DNA of 64,000 nucleotides from Streptomyces drozdowiczii (GCF_026167665.1 NZ_CP098740.1:3410001-3474000); one strand, 5' to 3'. Counted from the stretch's first letter, positions 25,361-33,965 are shown. A program made the numbers and translations. Notes: generated by a model from the sequence alone, not told the origin.

Positions 25361-26272
25361 TCAGGCCGCTACGAGATAGGAAAAGACCGATTCGAGGGAC
25401 TCGTCGGACGGTGAAACGGTCAGAAGTCGAATGCCCTGCTCGCGTGCGACCTTGGGCAACAGGGTGGTGAAGCGGCCGAAGTCGATCGCCTGGATAAGCA
25501 GAGCGTTCTCTTTCAGGTCCACTTCGATCCCGGCCGTCGACGGATCGGCGATCAGCGCGGCGGCCAGGGCCCGGTCGTCGCTGGACCGTACGAGATAGCG
25601 GTGCGGGCGGTCCGTCATCAGCCGGCGGATGCGGCGGAAGTCCCCGGACGCCGCGTGCCGGCCCGCCACGATCACCTCGATGTGCGAGGCGAGCTGTTCG
25701 ACCTCTTCGAGGATGTGCGAGGAGAAGAGGACCGTACGCCCCTCCGCGCCCATCCGGCGCAGCAGCTCCATCAGCTGCATCCGCTGACGCGGGTCCATCC
25801 CGTTGAACGGCTCGTCCAGCAGCAGCACGGAAGGGTTGTGGACCAGCGCGGACGCCATCTTCACGCGCTGACGCATGCCCTTGCTGTACGTCGCGATCTT
25901 GCGGTCCTGCGCGTACTCCATCTCGACCGTGGCCAGCGCGGCGGCCGCCTCGGCGTCGCCCAGTCCGTGCAGTTCGGCGTTGGCCACCACGAATTCGCGG
26001 CCGGTCAGGAAGTCGTACATCCCCTCCCGCTCGGGCACGATGCCGATCTCCCGGTACACCGCCTCGTTGCGCCAGATCGGCTTCCCGTCGAGCGTGACCG
26101 TGCCCGTCGACGGGGCGAGGAATCCGGCCATCATGTTGATCAGCGTCGACTTGCCGGCGCCGTTGGGTCCGAGCAGGCCGGTGACTCCGGGCCCCACGGT
26201 CATGCTGACGTCGTTGACGGCGACCACGTTGCCGAACCAGCGGGAGGTGTGGTCGATCTCGATGGTGGTCAC
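25361..26272 (-). CDS. ABC transporter ATP-binding protein
   Basis: A 303-residue ATPase: Walker A GPNGAGKST, signature YSKGMRQRVKMA, Walker B LLLDEPFNGMD and switch His SSHILEEVEQL. About 85 extra C-terminal residues after the core (RYLVRSSDDRALAAAL) resemble the regulatory tail of ABC-2 exporters. The GTG start at 26272 overlaps the stop of the upstream permease by four bases (GTGA), so the genes are translationally coupled. Start codons further upstream in this frame would extend into the permease gene and were rejected. Confidence 0.92.
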   Translation of the reverse strand: MTTIEIDHTSRWFGNVVAVNDVSMTVGPGVTGLLGPNGAGKSTLINMMAGFLAPSTGTVTLDGKPIWRNEAVYREIGIVPEREGMYDFLTGREFVVANAELHGLGDAEAAAALATVEMEYAQDRKIATYSKGMRQRVKMASALVHNPSVLLLDEPFNGMDPRQRMQLMELLRRMGAEGRTVLFSSHILEEVEQLASHIEVIVAGRHAASGDFRRIRRLMTDRPHRYLVRSSDDRALAAALIADPSTAGIEVDLKENALLIQAIDFGRFTTLLPKVAREQGIRLLTVSPSDESLESVFSYLVAA

Positions 26273-27177
26273 AGCCCGACCCTCCGGTAGCGGCGCATGA
26301 GCACGGCGTACGAACCGGCGATCAGCGCGAGAACAACGAGCAGATAGATGACGCCGATTCCGGCGCCCGGGCCGTTGCCGCCGGGGAAGGCCGAGGTCGC
26401 CCCGAGGAACGCGGTCTGCACCCCGTCGATCAGCGTGATCGGGGAGAACAGGCCGAGATACGGCACCGCGCCCTCGGAGCCGGTCGACCAGGCGATGCCC
26501 TGGATGGTGGAGACCGCGCCGTAGGTGATGGTCAGCAGCGCGATGACGGCCGCGACGCCGAAGCCGCGGCGCGGCGTCAGCGCGGCCATCACGAGACCGA
26601 GACCGGCGAAGAGCACGGAGAGCAGCAGCACGGACACCATCCCCTGGGCGAACCACTTGGTCTGGTCGCCGAAGTCGAACTTCCCGAGCAGCGCCCCGAT
26701 GTAGAGGATCACGACCGGCGCACCGGTGAGCACGAAGACGGCGGAGGCCATGGCGGCGAACTTGGCGAGAACGTAGTCCCCGTGCTCGATCGGCCGCGAG
26801 AAGTACAGCGGTACGGTCTTGAACCGCAGGTCCCTGGAGACCGCCTGCGGTGCCTGTGCGGCGATGAACAGGCCGATGACGGCCTGCAGATAGATCGCGA
26901 ACGACGTGTACTTGATCGGAAGTTTCGTCGTCCCCGGTGCGGCAATGGCGACGGCGACGATGATCGCCGCCACGAGGCACATCACGCCGAACAGCAGCAT
27001 GGGGAGCACCTTGGACTTGGCCGAGCGGCCGAGCCCGAAGGAGCCCCGCAGGGTCTGCGAGTACAGCGAGCGGCGGGCGTACGCGCGCCCGAGCCGCGGG
27101 CCGTCGTAGGAGCGGTAGCCGATGTTGTGGATCCGGGAGGTCTCGCTCCCGGTGGCGGCGCCGGTCTCAGTGCTCAT
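26269..27177 (-). CDS. ABC-2 type transporter permease
   Basis: A 302-residue membrane protein starting MSTETGAATGS. Its N-terminal phrase RIHNIGYRSYDGPRLG is characteristic of a subfamily of Streptomyces ABC-2 permeases. Six hydrophobic segments follow (PMLLFGVMCLVAAIIVAVAI, FAIYLQAVIGLFIAAQA, VFVLTGAPVVILYIGALLG, VSVLLLSVLFAGLGLVMAAL, VAAVIALLTITYGAVS, IYLLVVLALIAGSYAVL). RDLRFKTVPLYFSRPI lies in a cytoplasmic loop expected to contact the ATPase. The start overlaps the end of the upstream ATPase gene by 11 bp. Confidence 0.9.
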   Translation of the reverse strand: MSTETGAATGSETSRIHNIGYRSYDGPRLGRAYARRSLYSQTLRGSFGLGRSAKSKVLPMLLFGVMCLVAAIIVAVAIAAPGTTKLPIKYTSFAIYLQAVIGLFIAAQAPQAVSRDLRFKTVPLYFSRPIEHGDYVLAKFAAMASAVFVLTGAPVVILYIGALLGKFDFGDQTKWFAQGMVSVLLLSVLFAGLGLVMAALTPRRGFGVAAVIALLTITYGAVSTIQGIAWSTGSEGAVPYLGLFSPITLIDGVQTAFLGATSAFPGGNGPGAGIGVIYLLVVLALIAGSYAVLMRRYRRVGL

Positions 27178-28180
27178 CGCGTCCGCTCCCCTTCTGCAGT
27201 ACGGCTCCGGCCGGCACGGCCGCGGACTGCGCCTCGTCGCTGCGGAACACCTCGGCGATGTGGTGACGGCGCTGTTCCATCCGTACGAGGCCGAGTCCGA
27301 GCCCCGCGACGCTGTCGCGCACGAGGTCGTACGTCTCCTCGCCGGTCGCCTCGACCAGCAGGATGTGACCGGCACCGGGCAGTCCCTGGGTGTCCAGTCC
27401 GTCGAGGCCGACGAGTTTGACGCCCGCCTCGGTGAGGGAACGGCGCAGGGCGTCCGTCCCGTCCGGGTGGGTGTCGCTGTCGGTGACCTCGACCGCGAGG
27501 GTCGTCGTGGTCTGGGTGAAGTCGCTGGTGGAGCTGGAGCGCAGCAGCTTTCCGCCGTCGATGACGACGACGTGGTCGCAGGTGCGCTCCAGCTCGCCGA
27601 GCAGGTGCGAGGTGACCAGGACCGAGATGCCGAAGTCGCTGTGGATCCGGCGGATCAGGCCGAGCATCTCGTCGCGGCCGACCGGGTCGAGCCCGTTCGT
27701 CGGCTCGTCGAGGAGGACCAGCTGGGGGTCGTGCACCAGCGCCTGGGCCAGCTTGACCCGCTGCTTCATGCCCGTCGAGTAGCCGCCGATGGGGCGGTAG
27801 CGCTCCTCGTACAGGCCGACATGGCGCAGGGTGTCCGCCGTGCGTTCACGGGCGGCCGTCGGTGGCAGACCGGACATGCGCGCCATGTGCACGACGAACT
27901 CGGTGGCCGAGACGTCGGGCGGCAGGCAGTCGTGCTCCGGCATGTAGCCGACCCGCTCGCGGATGGCGGGACCGCTGGTCGAGACGTCGAGCCCGAGCAC
28001 GGCGGCCCTGCCCTCGGTTGCGGGGGACAGCCCCAGCAGGATCTTGATCAGTGTGGACTTGCCGGCCCCGTTGGCGCCCACCAGCCCGGTCACACCCGGG
28101 CCGATGTCCAGGGTGAGCCGGTCAAGCGCGGTCACCCGGGGGAACCGTTTACTCAGACCTTCGGCAGCGATGACATTCAC
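27167..28180 (-). CDS. ABC transporter ATP-binding protein, first gene of the operon
   Basis: A 337-residue ATPase with Walker A GANGAGKST, signature YSTGMKQRVKLA, Walker B LLDEPTNGLDP, switch His TSHLLGELE and a C-terminal extension of about 100 residues. It leads the order ATPase-permease-ATPase-permease. The GTG at 28180 (VNVIAAEGLSKRF) is preferred because TACCGT lies seven bases upstream on the minus strand, the layout of a leaderless promoter. No ribosome site is seen. The upstream gap to the divergent hydrolase gene is about 255 bp and contains a DnaA box. Confidence 0.92.
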   Translation of the reverse strand: MNVIAAEGLSKRFPRVTALDRLTLDIGPGVTGLVGANGAGKSTLIKILLGLSPATEGRAAVLGLDVSTSGPAIRERVGYMPEHDCLPPDVSATEFVVHMARMSGLPPTAARERTADTLRHVGLYEERYRPIGGYSTGMKQRVKLAQALVHDPQLVLLDEPTNGLDPVGRDEMLGLIRRIHSDFGISVLVTSHLLGELERTCDHVVVIDGGKLLRSSSTSDFTQTTTTLAVEVTDSDTHPDGTDALRRSLTEAGVKLVGLDGLDTQGLPGAGHILLVEATGEETYDLVRDSVAGLGLGLVRMEQRRHHIAEVFRSDEAQSAAVPAGAVLQKGSGRDEH

Positions 28181-28327
28181 GGATACGACGGTAGTGGCGA
28201 GGACCACAGCGGTCGTCAGACCTGACGGTTGGATCGGCGTCAGCCTCGAGTTGTAGGGGACCCGTAAGGGGACCTCATTGAGGACCACGGCAGCCCCGGT
28301 TGGAAGCCGTCATCGCCTGCACAGAGA

Positions 28328-28340
28328 GTTATCCACAGGC
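28328..28340 (+). promoter_or_regulatory. DnaA-box 13-mer in a divergent promoter region
   Basis: GTTATCCACAGGC, identical to the element at 21021, lies between the ABC operon and the hydrolase/dehydrogenase fusion gene. Confidence 0.55.
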
Positions 28341-28435
28341 CGCGCACACCCCTTGACGCAGCCGCCGGTCATTGTCACATTCATCAGTGTCACGTTACGA
28401 GCACGTACCGCACACAGCAGCGAACGGACGGTGGC

Positions 28436-30277
28436 ATGGCGTCACGAGGGAAGAGCGAACGGCCCGTGGGCACGGGGCAGTCCGGCGGGGACGGAGGCCC
28501 GCGTCTGCTCGATCTGCCGGGCGCGCGCGAGCGCCGGGTGGCGACGGGCGGCATCGAGCTGTGCCTGGTCGAGCTGGGGGATCCGCAGCGGCCGACGATC
28601 GTGCTGGTGCACGGCTATCCGGACAGCAAGGAGGTCTGGACGCAGGTCGCCGCTCAGCTGGCCGACGCGTGGCACGTCGTCCTGTACGACGTGCGCGGAC
28701 ACGGAAGTTCGACGGCACCGAAGCCCCTGCGCGGCGGTTTCACGCTGGAGAAGCTGACCGATGACTTCCTGGCCGTGGCCGACGCGGTGAGTCCGGACCG
28801 TCCTGTGCATGTGGTGGGGCACGACTGGGGTTCGGTCCAGTCCTGGGAGTTCGCCACGGTGAGCCGCACGGAGGGCCGGATCGCGTCCTTCACCTCGATG
28901 TCCGGTCCTTCCCTGGACCATTTCGGGCACTGGATCAAGCGCCGGGTGAACCGGCCGACCCCGCGCCGCGTCGGTCAGCTCCTCGGACAGGGCGCCAAGT
29001 CCTGGTACGTGTACATGCTGCACACCCCGGTCCTGCCGGAGCTGGCCTGGCGCGGACCGCTGGGCAAGCGCTGGCCGGGCATCCTGGAGCGGCTGGAGAA
29101 GGTGCCCCCGGGCGACTACCCGACGTCCTCACTGCCCAACGACGCGGCGCACGGGGCCTGGCTCTACCGGGACAACGTCCGTTCCCGGCTGCGCAGGCCG
29201 CGTAACGACGCGTACGCGCATGTGCCGGTGCAGCTGATCACGCCGACCGGGGACGTGTTCCTCTCGGAGCAGCTCTACGACGACCTCGATTCCTGGGTCC
29301 CGCAGTTGACCCGTCGCTCGCTTCCGGCCAAGCACTGGGTGCCGCGGACCCGTCCGAACCAGCTGGCTTCGTGGGTCGGGGAGTTCGTGTCGGCCGTCGA
29401 GTCGGCCCGGACGACGGGCGCCGCGGTGGAGACCCGCGCGAGTGGGCCCTACGCGGAGTGGTTCGGCGGCCGGCTCGTGCTGGTGACGGGCGCGGCGGGC
29501 GGGATAGGGCGCGCCACGGCGCTGGCCTTCGCGGAGGCGGGGGCCCGGGTGGTGGCCGTCGACCGGGATGCCGAAGGGGCCGAGCGCACTGCGGAGTCGG
29601 CCCGGCTGGCCGGGGCTCCGGAGGCCTGGGCCGAGGCGGTGGACGTGAGCGACGAGCAGGCCATGGAGAAGCTGGCCGCCCGGGTGGCCGATAAGTACGG
29701 CATCGTCGATGTGCTGGTCAACAACGCGGGCATCGGGCTGTCGGGCCCGTTCCTGGAGACGACGTCCGAGGACTGGCGGAACGTCCTCGATGTGAACCTG
29801 TGGGGGGTCATCCACGGCTGCCGGCTCTTCGGGCGCCAGATGGCGGAGCGCGGCCAGGGCGGCCATATCGTCAACACCGCTTCCGCTGCCGCCTTCCAGC
29901 CGTCCAGGGCGCTCCCCGCGTACAGCACGTCGAAGGCCGCCGTGCTGATGCTCAGCGAGTGCCTGCGCGCGGAGCTCGCCGAGAAGTCGATCGGGGTCAG
30001 CGCGATCTGCCCGGGGATCGTCAACACCGGCATCACCGCCACGGCGCGGTTCGTCGGCACGGACGAGGCGGAGGAGCAGCGGCTGCGGAAGCGCGCCGGC
30101 AAGCTCTACGGGGCGCGCAACTACCCGCCCGAGAAGGTGGCGGAGGCGATTCTCCGTGCGGTCGTGCGCAATCAGGCCGTCGTTCCGGTGACGCCGGAGT
30201 CCCACGCCGTACGCTTCCTGTCCCGCGTCGGCCCCGGGATGCTGCGGGGCATCGCCCGGCTGAAGCCGCCGCTGTGA
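28436..30277 (+). CDS. EphD-like fusion of an alpha/beta hydrolase and a short-chain dehydrogenase
   Basis: A 613-residue two-domain protein. Residues 35-325 form an alpha/beta hydrolase with oxyanion motif HGYPD (59-63) and a nucleophile elbow GHDWGS with Asp130, as in epoxide hydrolases; His in AKHWVPRT probably completes the triad. Residues 345-613 form a classical SDR with TGAAGGIG (about 351), NNAGIG and the catalytic YSTSK (about Tyr495). The same fusion exists in Mycobacterium tuberculosis EphD, linked to lipid modification; here the substrate is unknown. The ATG follows GGACGG. Its stop overlaps the start of a MerR-like regulator (GTGA). Confidence 0.88.
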   Translation: MASRGKSERPVGTGQSGGDGGPRLLDLPGARERRVATGGIELCLVELGDPQRPTIVLVHGYPDSKEVWTQVAAQLADAWHVVLYDVRGHGSSTAPKPLRGGFTLEKLTDDFLAVADAVSPDRPVHVVGHDWGSVQSWEFATVSRTEGRIASFTSMSGPSLDHFGHWIKRRVNRPTPRRVGQLLGQGAKSWYVYMLHTPVLPELAWRGPLGKRWPGILERLEKVPPGDYPTSSLPNDAAHGAWLYRDNVRSRLRRPRNDAYAHVPVQLITPTGDVFLSEQLYDDLDSWVPQLTRRSLPAKHWVPRTRPNQLASWVGEFVSAVESARTTGAAVETRASGPYAEWFGGRLVLVTGAAGGIGRATALAFAEAGARVVAVDRDAEGAERTAESARLAGAPEAWAEAVDVSDEQAMEKLAARVADKYGIVDVLVNNAGIGLSGPFLETTSEDWRNVLDVNLWGVIHGCRLFGRQMAERGQGGHIVNTASAAAFQPSRALPAYSTSKAAVLMLSECLRAELAEKSIGVSAICPGIVNTGITATARFVGTDEAEEQRLRKRAGKLYGARNYPPEKVAEAILRAVVRNQAVVPVTPESHAVRFLSRVGPGMLRGIARLKPPL

Positions 30278-31248
30278 GCAGGGCGAAGGCTGGGGGCTCG
30301 GAGGGCGAACGGGGTTCTCCGGCAGTTCCGTCGGCACCCGAGTACCGGATCGAGGACCTCGCGCACGCGAGTGGTGCCACGGTCCGCACGATTCGCGGCT
30401 ACCAGGACCGCGGACTGCTGCCCGCCCCGGAGCGACGGGGCCGGGCCAATGTGTACGGACCGGCCCACCTCAGCCGTCTCCGGCAGATCGCCGATCTGCT
30501 GGACCGGGGCTACACCCTGGTCAGCATCAAGGAGTTGCTGGACGCCTGGGAGACGGGGCGCGGTCTGGGCGGTGTGCTGGGGCTCGTCGCCGAGGTGCAC
30601 GGTCCGTGGACCGACGAGCGGGCCGGTCGCATCACCCGAGCCCAACTCGCTTCCGCATTCGGGGGAGTGGCCGATGACCGGGCCATCGGCGAGGCGATCG
30701 AGCTCGGCGTACTCGAACGCCTGCCGGGAAACGACGACGAGTTCGGCGTGCCCAGCCCCCAGGAACTCGCGGTCGCGGCTGAGTTGTACGCGGCGGGCGT
30801 GCCGCTGTCCGCGATTGCCGGGCAGCTGCGGGAACTTCGCGGGCAGGTCGAGCAGATAGCTTCGCGCTTCCTGGAGTTCACGACTGAGCATGTCTTCGCC
30901 CGGTACCTCGGCCACAACTCACCGACCGACGCCGATGCCGACGACGCGGCCTCGATGGTGAGGCGGTTGAGACCGCTCGCCCAGCAGGCCGTGGAAGTCG
31001 AACTCGCTCGCGCGATGAGGATGTTCGCGACGCAACACCTGGAGGAACATCTCGCCGCGGATGCAGCCGACGGGTCGGTAGCCGCTGCCCGGGACGAGGC
31101 GACCGTGAGCCTTCCGTACTCGACAATCGACGCGGTCGAGCGCCTGGTTGGGCCGGGCGGCGTCGGCGCCTTCATCGCCGCCGCCTCGGAACGGGAGGTG
31201 AACAAAAGGACGTTGGACGCCCTCGTCCCACCAGCCCACGGAAAGTGA
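30274..31248 (+). CDS. MerR-family transcriptional regulator
   Basis: 324 residues. After a disordered stretch of about 22 residues comes a MerR winged-helix domain (YRIEDLAHASGATVRTIRGY, then YGPAHLSRLRQIADLLDRGY). A dimerisation helix is likely near AIAGQLRELRGQVEQIASR. A large C-terminal region (about 200-324) carries AFIAAASEREVNK near its end. The GTG start overlaps the stop of the upstream fusion gene by four bases, so the regulator and the enzyme are made together and it probably controls that gene. No metal-binding Cys pattern is evident, so the signal may be organic. Confidence 0.85.
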   Translation: MSRAKAGGSEGERGSPAVPSAPEYRIEDLAHASGATVRTIRGYQDRGLLPAPERRGRANVYGPAHLSRLRQIADLLDRGYTLVSIKELLDAWETGRGLGGVLGLVAEVHGPWTDERAGRITRAQLASAFGGVADDRAIGEAIELGVLERLPGNDDEFGVPSPQELAVAAELYAAGVPLSAIAGQLRELRGQVEQIASRFLEFTTEHVFARYLGHNSPTDADADDAASMVRRLRPLAQQAVEVELARAMRMFATQHLEEHLAADAADGSVAAARDEATVSLPYSTIDAVERLVGPGGVGAFIAAASEREVNKRTLDALVPPAHGK

Positions 31249-31281
31249 CAACTTGCACAAAACACCCATGAGGGACACTAG

Positions 31282-31335
31282 TTGTCCACAGTACCGCCAA
31301 TTCGCCTGTGGATAAGTCGAACTGACTGTGGATCA
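31282..31335. promoter_or_regulatory. Tight cluster of three DnaA boxes upstream of kptA
   Basis: TTGTCCACA, the preferred Streptomyces box, lies at 31282-31290 (+). TGTGGATAA (perfect TTATCCACA on the minus strand) lies at 31307-31315, and TGTGGATCA (one mismatch) at 31327-31335. The first two have centre-to-centre spacing of 25 bp and the last two 20 bp. The opposed orientation and the single consensus box suggest cooperative DnaA binding. S. coelicolor is reported, from memory, to carry a high-affinity DnaA cluster called D78 outside oriC in what may be this neighbourhood. Confidence 0.65.
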
Positions 31336-31404
31336 AACCTTGGGCCCGAAATCGTTTCGGTGAAGGCTGAGCGAAATGGGCATGCGTCTGGGACACGTCG
31401 GCAG

Positions 31405-31410
31405 CACGCT
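31405..31410 (+). promoter_or_regulatory. Possible -10 element for leaderless kptA
   Basis: CACGCT ends six bases before the kptA ATG. The GGAAGG in between is too close to the ATG for a ribosome site. Confidence 0.4.
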
Positions 31411-31416
31411 GGAAGG

Positions 31417-31959
31417 ATGGATGAAAGACGCACCGTCAAGGTGTCCAAGTACGTCTCCAAGCACCTGCGGCACCAGCCCGAGCGGATCGGGCTCACGCTC
31501 GACGCCCACGGCTGGGTGCCGATCGAGGAGCTGCTGAGCGCGGCGGCCCGTCATCACTTCCCGATCAGCAGGGCGGAGCTCGACCATGTGGTCGCCTCCA
31601 ACGACAAGCAGCGCTTCGCCGTCGACGCCGACCGCATCCGGGCGAGCCAGGGACACACCGTGGCCGTGGACCTGGGGCTGCCGCCGGCCGAACCGCCCGC
31701 GTACCTCTACCACGGTACGGTCGGCCGTTCCCTGGACGCGATCCGAGCCGAGGGGCTGCGCCCGATGAACCGGACCCATGTGCATCTCTCGCCCGACCGC
31801 GAGACCGCTACCCGCGTGGGGGCCCGGCGCGGGCGCCCCGTCGTGCTGTCCGTCGAGGCGGGCGCCATGCACCGCGCGGGCCACACGTTCTGGGTCAGCG
31901 CCAACGGGGTGTGGCTCACGGATGCCGTGCCCGCCGAGTTCCTGCGCCTGCCGGGCTGA
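31417..31959 (+). CDS. kptA: RNA 2'-phosphotransferase (Tpt1/KptA family)
   Basis: A 180-residue protein. In yeast the family removes the 2'-phosphate left at tRNA splice junctions by transfer to NAD+. The N-terminal winged-helix lobe (VKVSKYVSKHLRHQPERIGL, HGWVPIEELL) and the ADP-ribosyltransferase-like lobe (YLYHGTVGRSLDAI, THVHLSPDRETATRVG, FWVSANGVWLT) both look complete, including the conserved Arg/His/Arg residues. Bacteria generally lack the matching tRNA ligase, so the natural substrate is unknown; removal of other phosphate marks or NAD+-dependent RNA capping has been proposed. The start appears leaderless, and a DnaA-box cluster lies 80 bp upstream. Confidence 0.92.
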   Translation: MDERRTVKVSKYVSKHLRHQPERIGLTLDAHGWVPIEELLSAAARHHFPISRAELDHVVASNDKQRFAVDADRIRASQGHTVAVDLGLPPAEPPAYLYHGTVGRSLDAIRAEGLRPMNRTHVHLSPDRETATRVGARRGRPVVLSVEAGAMHRAGHTFWVSANGVWLTDAVPAEFLRLPG

Positions 31960-31994
31960 GCCGGGACCCGAGAGCGCACGGGCCCGGACCGCCG

Positions 31995-32945
31995 TCAGCC
32001 GGCCAGCTGGGCCGCGCCCCGCGTCGCGATCTCCTCGAACAGCTTCTCGTCCGGCACCGCCGCATCGAACCCCGGCCCGTCGGCCGGCACCGGCGCGTGG
32101 ATGACGATCTCCGTGAACCCCAGCTCCGCATGCCTGCCCGCGAAGTCCACGAACGCGTCGACGGACTCGAACGGCCGACCCCCGCCCGCGGCGAGACCCG
32201 GGTTGAACTCCGGCGTGAATCCGGTCAGCAGGACCTTCTCCAGCTCGGCCACGTCCCGCCCGGCCTCCGCGCACGCGCGCCCCAGCCCGCCCATTTGCCG
32301 CCCAAGGGCCTCGACCGACTGCGCGCCGCTGCCCGCCTCGTACAACTTCGGATCCCCCGTGGTCACCCACGCCTGACCGTGGCGCGCGGCCAGCGCCAGG
32401 CCGCGCGGCCCCGTGGCGGCGACGGCGAACGGCAGGCGGGGCCGCTGCACGCAGCCGGGCAGATTCCGCGCCTCGGTGGCCGCGTAGAAGTCCCCCTCGT
32501 ACGACTTCCCGGCCGGCTCCCGCAACAAGGCGTCGAGCAGGGTCACGAACTCGCCGAAGCGGTCGGCGCGCTCCCGCGGCGTCCACGGCGCCTCGCCACT
32601 CCGCAGCAGCGTCGTCGCGTCGAAGCCGTTGCCGCCCGCACCGATGCCCAGCGTGATCCGCCCCGCCGAGATGTCGTCGAGCGAGATCAGCTCCTTGGCG
32701 AGGGTGACCGGGTGGCGGAAGTTCGGCGAGGTGACGAGCGTGCCGAGGCGGAGGTGGGTGGTGGCTGTCGCGGCTGCCGTGAGCGTCGGCAGCGCGCCGA
32801 ACCACGGGCTGTCCCGGAAGGCCCGCCAGGACAGGTGGTCGTAGGTGTAGGCGGCGTGGAACCCCAGCTCCTCGGCGCGCCGCCAGCGTTCGCGTCCGCC
32901 CTCATGCCAGCGGTGGATCGGCAGAATCACAGTGCTCAGTCGCAT
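31995..32945 (-). CDS. Luciferase-like (probably F420-dependent) oxidoreductase
   Basis: 316 residues with the bacterial-luciferase TIM-barrel pattern (WRRAEELGFHAAYTYDHL, LRLGTLVTSPNFRHPVTLAKE, DDISAGRITLGIGAGG). In actinobacteria such enzymes usually use coenzyme F420 rather than FMN, but the sequence alone does not settle the cofactor. The substrate is unknown. It converges with kptA and precedes a DUF72 gene on the same strand: the DUF72 gene ends nine bases before this start, so the two probably form an operon. Confidence 0.88.
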   Translation of the reverse strand: MRLSTVILPIHRWHEGGRERWRRAEELGFHAAYTYDHLSWRAFRDSPWFGALPTLTAAATATTHLRLGTLVTSPNFRHPVTLAKELISLDDISAGRITLGIGAGGNGFDATTLLRSGEAPWTPRERADRFGEFVTLLDALLREPAGKSYEGDFYAATEARNLPGCVQRPRLPFAVAATGPRGLALAARHGQAWVTTGDPKLYEAGSGAQSVEALGRQMGGLGRACAEAGRDVAELEKVLLTGFTPEFNPGLAAGGGRPFESVDAFVDFAGRHAELGFTEIVIHAPVPADGPGFDAAVPDEKLFEEIATRGAAQLAG

Positions 32946-32954
32946 GGGGCGACC

Positions 32955-33821
32955 CTACGAGAGCGTGAGGAGGTGCCGCATCGCCTGCGCGGCGCGGACG
33001 GCGGCGTCGCCGCAGCAGTTGTTGAAGAGCACATGCACCTCGCGCGCCTGCTCGGCCATGTCTCGGACGCGTGGCACCCACTCGGAGAGTTCTTCAGTCG
33101 TGTAGGCATGACGGAACCTCTCCTCCTTGGTCCCGGTCCCCCAGGACCTGGACCGGCCGTGGAGGCGCACCAGGGCGAGCCGCGGGTGGGTGACTCGTAC
33201 GACGGGAGGCACGGAGGACGGCAGCGTTTGGGTCATGTCCACAGCCACGGCAGCCGCGTCCAGCTCCGTCAGCAGGGCGGCCGTCTCATCGACCCGGGCC
33301 CCGTCCCACCAGCCCGGATGCCGGAACTCCACCGCCACCGGCCATCCGGTCGCACGCTCACGGCACCGCCGCAGGAACTCCTCCGCCGGCCGCCCCGGTA
33401 CGAGCCCGGTCGGAAACTGGAAGAGCAGCGTGCCCAGCCGTCCGCCGGCCCGCAGCGGTTCGAGTGCGGCGCTGTACCGCTGCCACACCTCGTCGAGCAG
33501 CCCCGGATCGGCACCGGCCCGCCCGCGCACGAAGGCCGGGCGCAGGTCGGCGGGGAGCGCCTCGGGGCGGGTGGGGTGCCCGGTGAACAGGGAGAACGCC
33601 TTCACGTCGAACCGGAAACCGTCCGGGGTGCGGTCGATCCACAGGTGGCTGTTGCGGGTGCTGGGCAGCCCGTAATACGTCGAGTCCACCTCGGCCACCG
33701 GGAAGCGCGCGGCATAGTGCCGGAGGCGTCCCTCCGCGTCGCGGCTGCCCCTCGGGTACCAGCCGCTGGCCACCAGGGCCTTGTCCGTCCATGAGCAGGT
33801 GCCGACCCGGATCTCTCCCAT
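32955..33821 (-). CDS. DUF72 family protein
   Basis: 288 residues beginning MGEIRVGTCSWTDKALV. The TIM-barrel DUF72 (YecE) pattern is clear: GTCSWTD, VAEVDSTYYGLPS, RFDVKAFSLFTGH, GTLLFQFPTG, VAVEFRHPGWW and HVLFNNCCGDAA. The conserved Trp, Tyr, Arg and Asn residues line a pocket of unknown function. An ATG at 33821 is chosen over a GTG nine bases upstream. It lies immediately upstream of the luciferase-like gene. Confidence 0.88.
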   Translation of the reverse strand: MGEIRVGTCSWTDKALVASGWYPRGSRDAEGRLRHYAARFPVAEVDSTYYGLPSTRNSHLWIDRTPDGFRFDVKAFSLFTGHPTRPEALPADLRPAFVRGRAGADPGLLDEVWQRYSAALEPLRAGGRLGTLLFQFPTGLVPGRPAEEFLRRCRERATGWPVAVEFRHPGWWDGARVDETAALLTELDAAAVAVDMTQTLPSSVPPVVRVTHPRLALVRLHGRSRSWGTGTKEERFRHAYTTEELSEWVPRVRDMAEQAREVHVLFNNCCGDAAVRAAQAMRHLLTLS

Positions 33822-33965
33822 CCCCACCACCTGCCCCGTCCGCCTCCCGCGACTCCGAGGCGACGTCCGGCATATGCCGAGGACATGTTCTCAGGTCAGA
33901 GGCGAGTTCTCTCAAATGTGCAACCCTTCGCACGCCCGTGCGCTTCCATGAGCGAGAATGTACGG

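Noticed and set aside
26273..26980. Upstream extension of the second ABC ATPase
   Set aside because: The extra residues are a shadow of the permease gene; GTG 26272 with a GTGA overlap is the real start.
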